Origin: Verrucomicrobiota bacterium | GTDB lineage: Bacteria > Verrucomicrobiota > Kiritimatiellia > JAKQHR01 | Reading direction: 5' to 3' | NCBI GenBank assembly: GCA_029557905.1 | Contig: JAKQHR010000184.1 | Coordinates: 1-40,276 of the forward strand | Length of the DNA stretch: 40,276 nt | Translations under genes and position numbers: made by a program | The notes under the pieces: model-generated | What the model was told of the DNA's origin: nothing | Seen by the model: only the letters and a program-made list of their open reading frames with translations | The model's database searches: none | Shown here: positions 22,599 through 32,226 of the stretch, piece after piece | Layout of the letters: every line of letters begins with the position of its first letter | Numbering within the stretch: the stretch's first letter is position 1

Positions 22599-23572
22599 TC
22601 AAAAATCTTCACAGTGTGCTTTTTCCGCAGACGCGCGATCCATTCCCGATAGATTCGCTCTTCCTCCGCGCTTCGCAGCTCCTTTTCGATCTGGTCCTTA
22701 ACCTCGTCAAACGGGCGGACCGCCGCCTGACGGCGCTCTTCAAGCTTCAGGATGTACAGATCCCGGGAACCGACAACCGCACTGACTCCGCCCGGCTGGA
22801 GCGACTTAAGCGCTTCGGCGAAATCCGGCGCAAGATCCCGAACCGCCACCCAGCCCCAGTCGCCGCCCTGCTTTGCGCGGCTGTCCTGCGAATGCTCTGC
22901 AGCAAGCTCCGCGAAATCCGCGCCGTCCGCCAGCTGTGCGCGGACCGACTCCGCCAGGGATCGGCTCCCGGCGCGGTCCTCTTCGGTTTTTCCCCCGCTG
23001 AAGGTTATCACTCGCAGATGAACTGCTTCGGGTGTTCCATACCGATCCGCGCGCTCCTCGTACACCCTGCGAACAGAGGACGGCGAAACAAAAATATTGC
23101 CCCGCAGTATCTGCTGGCGGGAAATCATGATGATCAGGCGATCCTGTATCTGTTCCCGGTAATCCTCAAGCGTCAATCGTTCGGCCGCCAGCTCGGACAG
23201 GAAAGCCCCGCGGTCATTGTCGAATTTCTCCCGAATCGTGGATTCAAGATATTCGTCCACCACCCGGTCCGGAATAACAGCTTTCTGCTGCTCAAAATCC
23301 TCGAGGATCAGGGCCTGATCAATCAGCGCATTCAGGGCCGCCTCAAAATCCTGCTTGCGTTTCTGCTCCAGCTCGGCCCCCTCATACAGCGTCTGCCGCT
23401 GAGTCTCGCCCTGCTGCACCAGCATCAGCACATCGCTGACGGTCACGACGCGGTCGTTGACCAGGGCGGCAAAACCGTCAGCAACCACGGGGGCGCGCTC
23501 CGCACCCGCCACCGGGCGGCACAGACAGATGCCGAACAAAAAGAAAACTGTTAACCGACGCGGCATTCTCAT
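22595..23572 (-). CDS. SurA-like periplasmic peptidyl-prolyl isomerase
   Basis: A 325-residue protein with a signal peptide (M-R-M-P-R-R-L, hydrophobic core, likely cleavage after A-G-A). The SurA N-terminal domain begins G-F-A-A-L-V-N-D-R-V-V-T-V-S-D-V. One parvulin domain follows (V-H-L-R-V-I-T-F .. S-Q-D-S-R-A-K-Q-G-G-D-W-G-W-V), then a short tail. E. coli SurA has two parvulin domains; this has one. It should assist outer-membrane protein folding. The start at 23572 has an AGAGG upstream; the open frame to 23707 has no conserved sequence. First gene of the surA-pdxA-rsmA run. Confidence 0.87.
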   Translation of the reverse strand: MRMPRRLTVFFLFGICLCRPVAGAERAPVVADGFAALVNDRVVTVSDVLMLVQQGETQRQTLYEGAELEQKRKQDFEAALNALIDQALILEDFEQQKAVIPDRVVDEYLESTIREKFDNDRGAFLSELAAERLTLEDYREQIQDRLIIMISRQQILRGNIFVSPSSVRRVYEERADRYGTPEAVHLRVITFSGGKTEEDRAGSRSLAESVRAQLADGADFAELAAEHSQDSRAKQGGDWGWVAVRDLAPDFAEALKSLQPGGVSAVVGSRDLYILKLEERRQAAVRPFDEVKDQIEKELRSAEEERIYREWIARLRKKHTVKIFE

Positions 23573-23687
23573 TTCACAACCTCTTCGCAGTATGCCAGAC
23601 CGGGAGGGCCGGCGCAACGGGTTTTGGCCCTCCGCTGCTATTTTTGACTGGCAAACGGCGGCCGGGCGGTAATAATCCGCAGGCATT

Positions 23688-24329
23688 ATGACAAACCATA
23701 TCAGCATCGTGCTTGCCAGTTCATCGCCGCGAAGGCAGGAAATGATCCGCGGCCTGGGGCTCGGCTTTCAAATCATCAAACCGGATGTGGATGAAACGCC
23801 CGAACCCGGCGAAACGCCGTCGGATTTCGCGCTGCGCGCAGCCCGCGACAAAGCGCGCTGGGTCGCCGAAAAAATCATCCGGGACGGGACCATCGCGCAA
23901 CCCGTCCTGGTCATCTCCGGCGACACGATTGTCACCCTGGGGAATCGCATTCTGGGGAAACCGCGCGATGAAGCCCACGCCCGGCATATGCTTCGCGAAC
24001 TGAGCGGGCGGTCTCACGATGTCATCAGCGGCCTGTGTGTGCTGAAGGCCGAGAACAACGCCATCGTGCACAGCGAAAGCATGACCGTCAGCACCGAGGT
24101 GACCTTCAAAACCCTGAGCGACGAGGAAATCGAGGCCTACATGGCCACCGGCGAGGTCATGGACAAAGCCGGGGCCTACGGCATTCAGGGGGCCTGCAGC
24201 TACATGATTGAATCCATTCGCGGATCCTATACCAATGTGGTGGGACTGCCGCTCTGTGAACTTGCCGGCATTCTGATGCATGACTACGGGCTTCATCTTT
24301 CCCTGGCGCCTCAAAAAGCGAATGCATAA
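23688..24329 (+). CDS. maf: Maf family nucleotide pyrophosphatase
   Basis: A 213-residue Maf/HAM1-fold protein. It has I-V-L-A-S-S-S-P-R-R-Q-E-M at the start, K-P-D-V-D-E-T-P, V-I-S-G-D-T-I-V and D-K-A-G-A-Y-G-I-Q-G. Family members hydrolyse dTTP/UTP or modified pyrimidine triphosphates; the K/R-x-G-A-Y-G-I-Q pattern fits the dTTP/UTP group. The TAATG overlap with the next gene indicates translational coupling to an envelope protein. Confidence 0.93.
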   Translation: MTNHISIVLASSSPRRQEMIRGLGLGFQIIKPDVDETPEPGETPSDFALRAARDKARWVAEKIIRDGTIAQPVLVISGDTIVTLGNRILGKPRDEAHARHMLRELSGRSHDVISGLCVLKAENNAIVHSESMTVSTEVTFKTLSDEEIEAYMATGEVMDKAGAYGIQGACSYMIESIRGSYTNVVGLPLCELAGILMHDYGLHLSLAPQKANA

Positions 24330-25891
24330 TGCCAAGACTTCCCTTGAAGAGAATTGCGGAAGCGGCGCTGATCATTCTGCTGTGCGTCTCTGTCCGACTG
24401 ACGGGCATCCGGCACGGCGCGCCGGACCTCATTTTTCATCCTGACGTGGCCAAACAGGCTTTCGTGGCGAGGGACATCTATGCCGGCGATTATAAACCCG
24501 GATACCGCTACGGAGAGAATTATCAGCTCGCGCTGTATCCCTACGGCGATTCCATCATGCTGGCTCATGAGCTGAAGGGCCTGACGCCGGTGCTTCACAT
24601 GGCGGGTCTCGCCCGGGAGAAACTGCTGAACATGCATCGGTGGAACTGGGCATTCATGCTTCGCCTGCACACCGCGGCGTGGATCACACTGGCGCTCGCC
24701 GTTTTCATCATGCGCGCGTGGCCGGCGCTGTCATGGAAAACCCGGCTGCCGGCCGCCCTTCTGCTCATCTTCGAGCCGGTGAATGCGCAGTACAGTCATT
24801 ACGGCATGAATGATGTCCCGCTGGCCGCACTGCTGATGCTGGCATGGCTGGCGGCGGCCGCAATGGACAGGGACACCGGCTGCCGGCCGTGGAGAAGCGC
24901 GCTCTGCGGGCTGATCCTGGGTGTTGCCTTCGGAGTGAAATATCAGGCCCTTCTGGGAATCCTTCTTCCTGTCACGGTCTGGATTCTTCTCTTCCGCGAA
25001 AAAAATGCTGTCTGGCGCTGGGCGGTGGCCGCTGCGGTGGCGACGGGCTTTCTGGCCGGGGCCCTGTATGCCTGCCCCCCCCTCCGCATTCCCGACTATT
25101 TCATGAAGCACTTTCCCCGCTTCATGGCATGGCAGGCGAACATCACCGGCGAAGAAATTTCACTGATGGGAAAAATCAGCCGCAACGCGGCCCTTCTGGT
25201 TCGTTTCAGTTTCCGCTATGGATACTGGCTGCTGCTTCCGCCATGGGTTCTGCTGATGCTCCGTGCAGCCCGTAAAAAACTTGATCGGAACACCCTGCTG
25301 ATGGCGGTGCCGGGATTCGTCTTCAGCACTTTCCTGCTTTTCCTTTTCATCGTCAGCCGCGATTTCATCCGCTCAAATGACCTGGTGGCGCTTGCGCCGT
25401 TCTGGATATGGCCCGTGGCGCTGATCAAAAGTCCGGAAAGGCGTGGACCGCGCATTGTTTTCCGGGCTATCCTGACCGCGCTGGTCATGGCATGGATATC
25501 AGCGGCCTGGCTTGACAGCCTTGCCCTGCGACGGACCGACACGCGAATCCGTGCTCGCGACTGGTGCGTGGAGCATTTTCATTCCCGGCAGACCGCCATT
25601 TTTGAACGCTACACCCTTCGCACCCGGAAGCCGCGCGTTCAGGAAGTTCAGGTGCGCAATCTGGTTTCAAGGCAGGCCCGACGCCATATGCGGCGAGGTC
25701 AATATCAATGGCTTGTGCAGTCATCCATTGCGCGCGACCGGTTTTTCGACCCGCTTTCTCCTTTCTTTGACCGAGAAGCCCAGAAGAATTATCTGGATAT
25801 CGAAACCGGACATGTCCTCATGACCGAGTTCAGGGATCGTGAACTTTTCTTTGCCCACCCCCGCATCCGCATATATACTCCCGCCCCCTGA
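24329..25891 (+). CDS. GT-C type membrane glycosyltransferase (GT39/ArnT-like)
   Basis: A 520-residue integral membrane protein with about 10-12 spans. The first large loop, after span 1, has L-I-F-H-P-D-V-A-K-Q-A-F-V-A-R, carrying the Asp expected near the start of the catalytic site in GT-C enzymes of the Pmt/ArnT clan. H-Y-G-M-N-D-V-P-L-A appears later, also typical. The C-terminal 120 residues are soluble. It likely uses a lipid-phosphate sugar donor; donor and acceptor are unknown. The next membrane protein overlaps by 1 nt. Confidence 0.8.
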   Translation: MPRLPLKRIAEAALIILLCVSVRLTGIRHGAPDLIFHPDVAKQAFVARDIYAGDYKPGYRYGENYQLALYPYGDSIMLAHELKGLTPVLHMAGLAREKLLNMHRWNWAFMLRLHTAAWITLALAVFIMRAWPALSWKTRLPAALLLIFEPVNAQYSHYGMNDVPLAALLMLAWLAAAAMDRDTGCRPWRSALCGLILGVAFGVKYQALLGILLPVTVWILLFREKNAVWRWAVAAAVATGFLAGALYACPPLRIPDYFMKHFPRFMAWQANITGEEISLMGKISRNAALLVRFSFRYGYWLLLPPWVLLMLRAARKKLDRNTLLMAVPGFVFSTFLLFLFIVSRDFIRSNDLVALAPFWIWPVALIKSPERRGPRIVFRAILTALVMAWISAAWLDSLALRRTDTRIRARDWCVEHFHSRQTAIFERYTLRTRKPRVQEVQVRNLVSRQARRHMRRGQYQWLVQSSIARDRFFDPLSPFFDREAQKNYLDIETGHVLMTEFRDRELFFAHPRIRIYTPAP

Positions 25892-27474
25892 TGTCAGACC
25901 AGTTAACCATTTTAAGTTTTCCCGTCGGCCTGGCGGTCGTCTGCCTGCTGGCCGAGACCGCCGCCCTTCTCGGCCTGCGCCGCGCCGCAGGCGGGGAAAA
26001 GCCGGTATGGCCCCTCCTTGTGCGCTGGAGCGCCAGACCATGGCTGGTCTGGGCGGTATTCAGCATGGTTTACCGTCTTCAGCCGGACAAGGCTTTCAAC
26101 AATGTGCGCACGTTCCCTTTTTTCTCGAATCTCTGGCACGGCCATGAAGGCTGGATGGAGTCTTTTGTTCGCATCGCCACAACACCTTCCGCCTGGATAT
26201 TTGTTCCAATGACCCTGCTCACATTGACGGCGCTCTGCATGCTTGCGAGGAAGATTTCCAGGCCCGACTCGGGCGTGAAGACATGGAAAACCCTCTTTGC
26301 GGTCTATCTTCTCGGATTGCTGCTGATGCTTGTGATTGCATCCCTTCCGGACGGACCGCTTCTAAAGGAAAACGGGCGCGCGGGTGCGCTGACGCGCTCA
26401 TGGCAGGCCCACACCACCGTGCTCTGGGCGCTGCCGCACATTCGCACCAAAAGTCACTTCCTGCGAAACTTTGAAGAAATCCAGCCGCGGCTGCGCGGCA
26501 CCATCCACGGCCTTTCTCACCCGCCCGGAGGCGCGCTCTCTCTATATTTTATCGGCAAAGTCATCGGCGCGGACCACGAGGATTACCGCTCACACATGAC
26601 GCGATTCCAGTATCTCATTGGACTGGCCCTTTTCAGCTTCCTGAATGTGTTTGTGCTGTACGGCCTGGGATATCTGCTTTTTGATGACCGCCGAACCGGG
26701 CTGGCCGCCGCCCTTTTGTGGACTGCGGCGCCTTCCACTCTCGCCTATTCATATTTTGCGCAAAATGGACTGTATGCGGTTTTCTTCTGCCTTGCGCTGC
26801 TGTTAACTTGGACAACAGTCTTCAAATCGGATCGGCCGTGGCGCTGGGCCGTCCCCCTGGGCCTGGTATTCTATCTGCTGACCATGATGAACTATGCATG
26901 GTGCATTGCCACTTCCATCTTTGCCGTGTTCGCGCTGGCGACTGGATTGCAGCGGCGCTGGCGGCCGGCGGATATCCTCATCCGCGCCATACTTCCACTT
27001 GGCATAATGACCCTTCTGCTGGTCTCCACGCTCCTCTATTACCGGCTCGACTATCTGGAAATCTACAATGTTTCCAGCGACTATGTTGAACAGTGGTATC
27101 GCTTCACTTCCCCATACCGGTGGCTTGCCGCACTGTTAGGCGGACAGATTGACATGTGGCTTATGATGGGCAGCGCAACGTGTTCGTTTTTCCTTGCCGG
27201 CGCCGGAGCGGCGCTCCGCAGGAAACCACTGGAACCCGCGACGGTCTTTCTGCTGATCATTCTGGGTGTGTTCGCGCTCCCCCTGCTCTTCGGACCGAAC
27301 CCCCTCAAGATGGAAACCGCCCGCTGCTGGAACTGGATACTGGCCGTGCCGCTGGCTTTTGCCGCAAACCGGATCATGCAGCTGGAAAAAGCGGAAGTTC
27401 TGCTTCCGGCCGTCACGGCAGTGAGCGGCACAACATACCTGCTGATGAGACTCTACCTGGACTTCGCGCCGTAG
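25891..27474 (+). CDS. Multi-span membrane protein, GT-C-like
   Basis: A 527-residue protein with about 12 hydrophobic spans. A luminal loop near residues 195-220 contains the motif G-T-I-H-G-L-S-H-P-P-G-G-A, which resembles the H-P-P-x-x-x-x motif seen in some GT-C proteins. The later segments are purely membrane-spanning, with no soluble C-terminal domain. No exact family is certain. The TGATG overlap with the preceding glycosyltransferase suggests they work together. Confidence 0.68.
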   Translation: MSDQLTILSFPVGLAVVCLLAETAALLGLRRAAGGEKPVWPLLVRWSARPWLVWAVFSMVYRLQPDKAFNNVRTFPFFSNLWHGHEGWMESFVRIATTPSAWIFVPMTLLTLTALCMLARKISRPDSGVKTWKTLFAVYLLGLLLMLVIASLPDGPLLKENGRAGALTRSWQAHTTVLWALPHIRTKSHFLRNFEEIQPRLRGTIHGLSHPPGGALSLYFIGKVIGADHEDYRSHMTRFQYLIGLALFSFLNVFVLYGLGYLLFDDRRTGLAAALLWTAAPSTLAYSYFAQNGLYAVFFCLALLLTWTTVFKSDRPWRWAVPLGLVFYLLTMMNYAWCIATSIFAVFALATGLQRRWRPADILIRAILPLGIMTLLLVSTLLYYRLDYLEIYNVSSDYVEQWYRFTSPYRWLAALLGGQIDMWLMMGSATCSFFLAGAGAALRRKPLEPATVFLLIILGVFALPLLFGPNPLKMETARCWNWILAVPLAFAANRIMQLEKAEVLLPAVTAVSGTTYLLMRLYLDFAP

Positions 27475-27484
27475 GCCGCCCGCG

Positions 27485-29191
27485 CTACACGCGAAACACC
27501 GCGCCAAGTTTTTTGCCGAGGAGCAGGCTGCTTCCCACGAGCGTCGCGGTCAGGAATGCCATGGCCCACACGCCCAGCGCGGCCGCCACATATTTGCCCG
27601 TGCCCAGCAGCTGGAAGAGCTCGAATATCGCCTTCGTGATCGGCATGTAATCCGCCTGCTGAGCCAGCATCAGGCTGTCGCTGACCTCCAGCATGCTGAA
27701 CGCAAAGGTCAGCAGCGTCCCGGCGATCAGATTTGCCATGATCAGGGGAAGCGTAATCCGCCGGAGCGTTTTGGCCGGCGACGCCCCGAGATTCCATGCC
27801 GCCTCTTCAAACGTCACGCTGGTCTGCTGCAGACCGGCGACGGCGCTGCGCACCATATAGGGCAGACGGCGGACCGAATAGGCCAGCACCAGAAACAGGG
27901 TCGGGTTTGTGCGCACATCCACCAGCCGGGGCCACCAGTCCGCATCCGCGAAGCCTTTCAGATTGCTGAGCCAGGAGCTCACCGCCAGAAATCCGAACGC
28001 CATCACCAGTCCGGGGACCGCCAGCGGGATCATCGAAAGCGCGTCCAGCACGCCGCGCAGGCGGATCTTCGAACGAACCACCACAAATGCGATGGCAATG
28101 CCCACCACAATATCAAAAGCCACCGCCAGCGAGGAGAACAGCAGGCTGTTGCGGATGCTGCTGACGGTCATGTCATGTCCCAGCGCCTCGATGTAGTTGC
28201 CGCCGGTGAAGGTTTGCGGCAGCACGCTCTGGTACCAGCTGCCGGGGGCGGCGAAGCTGGTCAGCACCACACCCAGATGCGGCAGCAGCGCGAGGCCCGT
28301 CACCAGCGCAAACGGGAGCGCGGCCAGCAGGCCGCGCCAGCCGGACAGGGTCCGCACGGCCGACTGTGTGCTCGCCTTGCTCTGCATCGCATAGGCCCGG
28401 CCCCCAAACAGCCGGCGGCTGACGGCGTAGAGCCCCACGCTGGCCGCCAGCATCACCGTCACCAGCGCATAGGGGAACGGATTCGATCCGATTTCCTTCA
28501 GCGAATCGTAAATCTGCACGGATGCGCACCGGGTATAGTTCATGATCAGCGGTGTGCCCAGCTCGGTGAAGCTCCAGATGAAAATCAGCGTGCCGCCGGC
28601 AAAGAGCCCCGGCATCATGAGCGGCAGCGTGATCCGGAAAAAGCGGCGCAGGCGTGTGCAGCCGAGGTTCGCGGCGGCCTCCTCCATGGCCGGATCAATG
28701 TTGGCCAGCGCCGCGACGGCATTGAGGTAGAGAATCGGATAAAGGGACAGGGTCTGGAGCAGCACCACTCCGGCGTACTGCCCCCCGCCCAGCCAGTCGC
28801 GGGCACCGAGGCCGAAGAGGGCGTTGATCATTCCGTAGGCCCCGAACATCTGCTGAAACCCGATGGCCCCGACAAACGGCGGCAGAATCATCGGAACCAG
28901 CACCAACGCCGAAAACGCCGCCTTGCCGCGGAACTCAAACTGATTGGCAATCCACGCCAGCGGAAGCGCGACCACCATGGCCAGCAGCGTTGTCCCCAGT
29001 GCAATCTTGAGGCTGTTGAACAGACCTTCCACATAAATCGGGTTCTCGAAAACGCCGATCAGGTAGCGCAGGGTGAACTTCCCGTTCACCCAGAATCCGC
29101 CCGAGATCACGGTGCCGAGCGGCCAGAAGAAAAGAACCGAAAGCAGCGCCGTCACCGCACCGAAAACAAACCATGCCGTGCTCTTCCTCAT
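27485..29191 (-). CDS. ABC transporter permease, two-domain (FbpB-like)
   Basis: A 568-residue inner-membrane protein with two fused permease halves, each with about six spans, as in FbpB/SfuB-type importers. EAA loops are visible twice: E-E-A-A-A-N-L-G-C-T-R-L-R-R-F-F-R-I-T-L-P-L and E-E-A-A-W-N-L-G-A-S-P-A-K-T-L-R-R-I-T-L-P-L. These contact the ATPase. The start at 29191 overlaps the upstream stop (ATGA). The frame is open to 29263 without conserved sequence. Last gene of the ATPase/binding-protein/permease run. Confidence 0.92.
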   Translation of the reverse strand: MRKSTAWFVFGAVTALLSVLFFWPLGTVISGGFWVNGKFTLRYLIGVFENPIYVEGLFNSLKIALGTTLLAMVVALPLAWIANQFEFRGKAAFSALVLVPMILPPFVGAIGFQQMFGAYGMINALFGLGARDWLGGGQYAGVVLLQTLSLYPILYLNAVAALANIDPAMEEAAANLGCTRLRRFFRITLPLMMPGLFAGGTLIFIWSFTELGTPLIMNYTRCASVQIYDSLKEIGSNPFPYALVTVMLAASVGLYAVSRRLFGGRAYAMQSKASTQSAVRTLSGWRGLLAALPFALVTGLALLPHLGVVLTSFAAPGSWYQSVLPQTFTGGNYIEALGHDMTVSSIRNSLLFSSLAVAFDIVVGIAIAFVVVRSKIRLRGVLDALSMIPLAVPGLVMAFGFLAVSSWLSNLKGFADADWWPRLVDVRTNPTLFLVLAYSVRRLPYMVRSAVAGLQQTSVTFEEAAWNLGASPAKTLRRITLPLIMANLIAGTLLTFAFSMLEVSDSLMLAQQADYMPITKAIFELFQLLGTGKYVAAALGVWAMAFLTATLVGSSLLLGKKLGAVFRV

Positions 29192-30960
29192 CGCCGGGTG
29201 CCCCCTTCCTCCCTCGCGAGACGCGCCGCCTCGGCATACTGCGCCCGGTACTGAATGGTCCATTCGCGCAGCAGATCAATCCGGTCATATTTTCTGCCCA
29301 GGGCCAGGCCCGAAGTCCATGTCAGGGGTTCCGGCTCCAGCGGAAGGCGCTGCAGCGCATCCATCGCGCGCGGGCACGCTTCGGGCCCGCCCCGGGCCAC
29401 GATTTCGCCCCAGGCCATGCGGAGCTCCTTTCCCGCGTCCATGCACATGGCGCGGACCAAATCACGAAACAGGCCGAAATGCCCGGCCGTCCAGCGCGGC
29501 CGATAGACATACTCCTCCGCCAGCCGGTAGGCATCCAGCGAGGGCCGGCTCATGTCTTCGGTGGTATGCGCCCGATGCCGCTCGTGGGCGGCCTGAAAAA
29601 CGGGATTATCCGACGGGTAGAAATCACGCCGGATCGGGAACCGCTGCAGTGCGTACTTCTGCGGGCCGCCCGGTTCGCCAACGCGGTAGCACCAGAGTTT
29701 CTGCCCCTCCTCGCTCAGCAGGTACTGTATAAACCGCTGCGCGATCTCCCGGCGGGGGGCGCCGCGCAGCAGGGAAATGGGATCGGAACTCACTCCGGAT
29801 TCTCCGCGCGGAGTCACATAGGCCATGGACTCACGGCCGTGTCCCGCATTGCTCACCTGCGCTTCGAACCGGCCGTAAAAATCAATCGCCAATCCCGCCG
29901 CCGCATTGCCCATGCCGACATCCAGCGGAACCTTGCTGGCGCTGTCGGTGAAGTAGCGCGCATTGGCGCCGATCTTCTGAATCAGCCGCAGGCCGTTCAT
30001 CCAGCCCGTCTCGACAGCCTGCTGGTATTCCTCCGGGACACCTTCGGGCATTTGTCCCGGCGCCAGTTTCGCGGCGGCGATCCGCAACTCATAGTCGTCA
30101 ATCATCGGCCCGAATCCGGCCGCTTCAACCGCGTGGCGGCACTGGACCTGCACGATGGTTTCAAACGCCTTGGCGATGCTGCCGCTCTTGGTCGGGTCCG
30201 CCAGCCCGAGGGTGCCGAACCAGCGCGGATCGGCCAGGTCCGCCCAGTGCTCCGGGTCTCGATCCATCCCCTGCGCGAGCATCCGGTCGCGGTTGTAGCA
30301 GATGCCGAAGGTGCTCAGTGTGGTCCCGTACCATGTCGGGGTGCGCCACACCTCCCCGCTCATGCCCGGAGGAATCAGTTCCGCGCCCGCATCCGTCGCC
30401 AGCAGTCCGGGAGGTATCTCCTCCGGAGCCCACGCCGGGACAAGCAGTCCCTGACGCGTCGCGCTGTCGCCGTCATAGGCGCCCCCGCCGAAATACATGT
30501 CAATCCGGCTGGAAAACGCCTGCGGATCGTCCGTGCCGCGGAAAGCCGCATACATGCTGCACTGCTCCGCCCAGTCCGCCTCGTCCACGTCCCCGGGTTT
30601 CGCATCGGGATTGAAGGATTTGCTGAGGATGATGGCCGCGCCGTCACCGCGCCATGGCCGGCCCTGCGCCGTCCACCAGGCGCGGAAGCTGGAGACAAAC
30701 TCGCTGGTCAGATAACGCGAGATTTCGGTTGTCCCGCCGATGTTGCGCCAGTCCACCTTGACCGGCGAGCCGAAATTTTCCGCATGCCAGCGCGAGAATC
30801 CCAGCGCATATTCGTGACGGATCGCCTCGTTCATCGGGGTGATGACCACAAGCACCGGATCGCCCTCCCGCCATTCGCGCACCCCGGTCTCCTGGCGGAA
30901 GACAAACGGCAGCGCCACCACGGCGGCCAGCACCGCAAGAATGGAAAGATTCCTGGTCAT
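29188..30960 (-). CDS. Extracellular solute-binding protein of the ABC importer
   Basis: A 590-residue binding protein. An N-terminal hydrophobic helix (residues 4-21) anchors or exports it; no lipobox is seen. The body has type-1/FbpA-like features: T-P-M-N-E-A-I-R, G-T-T-E-I-S-R-Y-L, P-T-W-Y-G-T-T-L-S-T-F-G-I-C-Y-N, and L-A-D-P-T-K-S-G. The last 130 residues have no counterpart in the standard fold of about 340 residues. The ligand cannot be read from sequence; Fe(III), thiamine or phosphonate types are possible. ATGA overlaps link it to both neighbours. Confidence 0.82.
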   Translation of the reverse strand: MTRNLSILAVLAAVVALPFVFRQETGVREWREGDPVLVVITPMNEAIRHEYALGFSRWHAENFGSPVKVDWRNIGGTTEISRYLTSEFVSSFRAWWTAQGRPWRGDGAAIILSKSFNPDAKPGDVDEADWAEQCSMYAAFRGTDDPQAFSSRIDMYFGGGAYDGDSATRQGLLVPAWAPEEIPPGLLATDAGAELIPPGMSGEVWRTPTWYGTTLSTFGICYNRDRMLAQGMDRDPEHWADLADPRWFGTLGLADPTKSGSIAKAFETIVQVQCRHAVEAAGFGPMIDDYELRIAAAKLAPGQMPEGVPEEYQQAVETGWMNGLRLIQKIGANARYFTDSASKVPLDVGMGNAAAGLAIDFYGRFEAQVSNAGHGRESMAYVTPRGESGVSSDPISLLRGAPRREIAQRFIQYLLSEEGQKLWCYRVGEPGGPQKYALQRFPIRRDFYPSDNPVFQAAHERHRAHTTEDMSRPSLDAYRLAEEYVYRPRWTAGHFGLFRDLVRAMCMDAGKELRMAWGEIVARGGPEACPRAMDALQRLPLEPEPLTWTSGLALGRKYDRIDLLREWTIQYRAQYAEAARLAREEGGTRR

Positions 30961-32030
30961 GCCTTCAAAACCTGAACGTCGGCCGGATCCACATAGAGCC
31001 TTGTTTCGGCGCGCGCGTCATCCCGGGCAACCAGCCTGGGCCGGGTTTCCAGCGCCTTCAGGGAAATATCGCCGCCCAGCTCGACGGCATGCTGGGCCAC
31101 TTCCCCCAGATAGATGGTGGCGTGAAGCGCCGCATTGAACACGTTGGGACCATCCGCGCGGTCAGTATGCAGCTGGACAGCTTCGGGACGAACCGACAGC
31201 CAGACGGTTTCTCCCGCCTCAAGCCCGCCGGCGGTCTGGGCCGTCCATATCCCCGCCGCGGTTTCGATCTCCGCCCGGCCGTCGCGCCAGCCCAGGACGC
31301 GGCCTTCAACAAACGTGGTCTCGCCGATGAACTGGGCCACAAAGCGACTGCCGGGCCGCGTGTAGACCTCCTGCGGAGAACCGATCTGAAGCAGGCGTCC
31401 CTGATCCAGGACAGCCAGACGGTCGGCGATGGAAAGCGCCTCTTTCTGATCATGCGTGACATAGATCGCGGTCAGACCGGCCTCCTTGCAGATGCGGCGG
31501 ATTTCCGTGCGCATTTCGAGGCGCAGCTTGGCATCAAGATTGGAAAGCGGCTCGTCGAGCAGCAAGCACTGCGGCTCGATCACCAGCGCGCGCGCCAGCG
31601 CGACGCGCTGCTGCTGGCCTCCGGAGAGTTCGTTGGGTTTGGAATCGGCGCGGTCGGCCAGCCGGACCATTTCCAATGCGCGCATCACGCGCGCCTGTAT
31701 GTCGGCTTTCCCGATCCCGCGCATTTCAAGGCCGAAGGCCACGTTTTCGCGCAGGGACATGTGGGGCCACAGCGCGTAGCTCTGGAACACCATGCCCATG
31801 TCCCGCTGATGAGGGGGCAGATGCGTCACATCGCGGTCGCCGGCCAGAATGCGGCCCTCGTCGGGATCATTCAGGCCCGCAACGGCGCGCAGCAGCGTCG
31901 TCTTCCCGCATCCCGAAGGCCCCAGCAGGAAGAAAATTTCGCCGGCGGCAATCTGCACATCAATGTCTCTGAGGACCGTCTTTGCGCCAAAGCGTTTCGT
32001 CAGCTTCTCAATCGTAATCGGCACCGGCAT
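30957..32030 (-). CDS. ABC transporter ATP-binding protein (FbpC/PotA type)
   Basis: A 357-residue ATPase. Walker A G-P-S-G-C-G-K-T-T (about 36-44), Q-loop V-F-Q-S-Y-A-L-W-P-H, signature L-S-G-G-Q-Q-Q-R-V, Walker B L-L-L-D-E-P and switch V-T-H-D-Q are complete, followed by a C-terminal TOBE domain. The ATG at 32030 has GGAG upstream. First gene of the importer run, 196 bp downstream of rpoN with the palindrome array between. Confidence 0.94.
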   Translation of the reverse strand: MPVPITIEKLTKRFGAKTVLRDIDVQIAAGEIFFLLGPSGCGKTTLLRAVAGLNDPDEGRILAGDRDVTHLPPHQRDMGMVFQSYALWPHMSLRENVAFGLEMRGIGKADIQARVMRALEMVRLADRADSKPNELSGGQQQRVALARALVIEPQCLLLDEPLSNLDAKLRLEMRTEIRRICKEAGLTAIYVTHDQKEALSIADRLAVLDQGRLLQIGSPQEVYTRPGSRFVAQFIGETTFVEGRVLGWRDGRAEIETAAGIWTAQTAGGLEAGETVWLSVRPEAVQLHTDRADGPNVFNAALHATIYLGEVAQHAVELGGDISLKALETRPRLVARDDARAETRLYVDPADVQVLKA

Positions 32031-32145
32031 GTCTGCTTCTCCTTTTGACGCCCTGTTTTTGCACATAGTAAAACATCAGAGGAGGTTGTCACGGGATATT
32101 TTCGCGTGGGGGTTCAGGAGGATGCGGCCGGGGGCGGGGAAAAAG

Positions 32146-32222
32146 TTCCAATCATTGGAAGTTTTCCCGCAAAAAGTTCCAACCATTGGAAGTTTTTTGT
32201 CGAAAAGTTCCAGGGATTGGAA
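32146..32222. repeat. 31-bp-periodic palindrome array, locus 2 (three units)
   Basis: TTCCAATCATTGGAA (32146), TTCCAACCATTGGAA (32177) and TTCCAGGGATTGGAA (32208) are again exactly 31 bp apart, with spacers beginning GTTTT and ending AAAAG. The array starts 5 bp after the rpoN stop and lies upstream of the ABC importer on the same strand. The third unit carries one arm mismatch. Confidence 0.92.
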
Positions 32223-32226
32223 CTTT

